NCBI GenBank assembly: GCA_046075665.1
Contig: JBJTQN010000332.1
Location: forward strand, 1-7,111
DNA from: CAIRTT01 sp046075665
GTDB lineage: Bacteria; Armatimonadota; Armatimonadia; Armatimonadales; Armatimonadaceae
DNA: 7,111 nt
Reading direction: 5' to 3'
Below are positions 6,971 to 7,111 of the stretch, piece by piece (position 1 is the first letter of the stretch; every line of letters begins with the position of its first letter). The notes beneath the pieces were generated by a model. The model saw only the letters and a program-made list of their open reading frames with translations, had not been told where the DNA came from and did not search any database. Made by a program: the position numbers and the translations under genes.

Positions 6971-7003
6971 AACCGTCGGTCGGGATTCCAACCGGCGGTT
7001 TTT
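6971..7003 (+). terminator. Rho-independent terminator of the operon
   Basis: AACCGTCGGT (6971-6980) pairs with ACCGGCGGTT (6991-7000) over 10 positions with one G-T wobble and a 10-base loop. The T-run TTTTT (6999-7003) begins in the last bases of the stem, the textbook arrangement of an intrinsic terminator. It lies just after the aldo/keto reductase stop and is the only convincing terminator in the window, so it probably ends a transcript covering at least genes 4-6. Confidence 0.92.
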
Positions 7004-7020
7004 AATTACAATTGGGTTGT

Positions 7021-7073
7021 ATATCCGATGACAAGAGCTAACATCGGGCATAGCGTTCTACAAATATCCGATG
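7021..7073. repeat. Three 10-bp repeats in alternating orientation, about 21-22 bp apart
   Basis: ATATCCGATG occurs identically at 7021-7030 and 7064-7073. Between them, CATCGGGCAT at 7042-7051 is the reverse complement of ATGCCCGATG and matches 8 of 10 positions in inverted orientation. The centres are 21 and 22 bp apart, close to two helical turns each. As DNA, this could be an operator array for a dimeric regulator. As RNA, the middle copy could pair with either flank through CATCGG/CCGATG. The element sits after the terminator, so it probably belongs to a gene beyond the window edge. Confidence 0.5.
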
Positions 7074-7084
7074 TAATCCGTCCA

Positions 7085-7108
7085 CGTTTACGTACAAAAA
7101 CGCTTTCC
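7085..7108. promoter_or_regulatory. LacI-family operator-like sequence (tentative)
   Basis: On the minus strand, 7095-7108 reads GGAAAGCGTTTTTG. It matches 11 of 14 positions of the CcpA-type site TGAAAGCGTTTTCA and contains the central A..CG..T core typical of LacI/GalR operators. A second CG-centred near-palindrome, CGTTTACG (7085-7092), is adjacent. Such sites are short and could arise by chance. Nothing else is seen between 7074 and 7111, and no coding region can be recognised in the 164 bases after the aldo/keto reductase gene. Confidence 0.25.
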
Positions 7109-7111
7109 TGC

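Overview
The window is a compact bacterial stretch with six protein genes, all on the + strand, followed by a clear intrinsic terminator. Base composition looks moderate, slightly GC-rich by eye. The start regions of the last three genes carry Shine-Dalgarno-like sequence. The MFS transporter subtype, the first gene's resemblance to the accessory part of DUF5696/GH101-like glycosidases, and the operon of sugar-type oxidoreductases suggest a free-living carbohydrate degrader, perhaps Armatimonadota or a similar environmental phylum. That placement is recollection of family patterns, not a search result. I see no tRNA, rRNA, CRISPR array or transposase.

Layout: bases 1-79 are a leader with a strong GC-rich hairpin (31-67) that buries the only purine-rich ribosome-binding candidate of the first gene. 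Gene 1 (80-1300) is an uncharacterised protein that appears to keep the N-terminal beta-rich part and the linker of a glycosidase-like family without a recognisable catalytic barrel. Gene 2 (1290-1871) overlaps it by 11 bases and is a LOG/TIGR00730 phosphoribohydrolase-like protein. Gene 3 (about 1924-3309) is a 12-TM major facilitator transporter. After a 166-base gap containing hairpins comes a tightly packed trio: a Gfo/Idh/MocA oxidoreductase (3476-4504), a beta-lactamase-fold serine hydrolase without a signal peptide (4506-5951), and an aldo/keto reductase (5967-6947). A rho-independent terminator lies at 6971-7003. The last 108 bases hold a three-copy, alternately oriented 10-bp repeat and a LacI-type operator-like sequence, probably belonging to the control region of a gene beyond the window.

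Working model (inference): the transporter brings in a small sugar-like or sugar-acid-like molecule. In the cytoplasm, two NAD(P)-dependent oxidoreductases of different folds and an ester- or amide-cleaving serine hydrolase convert it. The first gene hints at a carbohydrate context, while the LOG protein may be a housekeeping passenger. No substrate can be read from the sequence.
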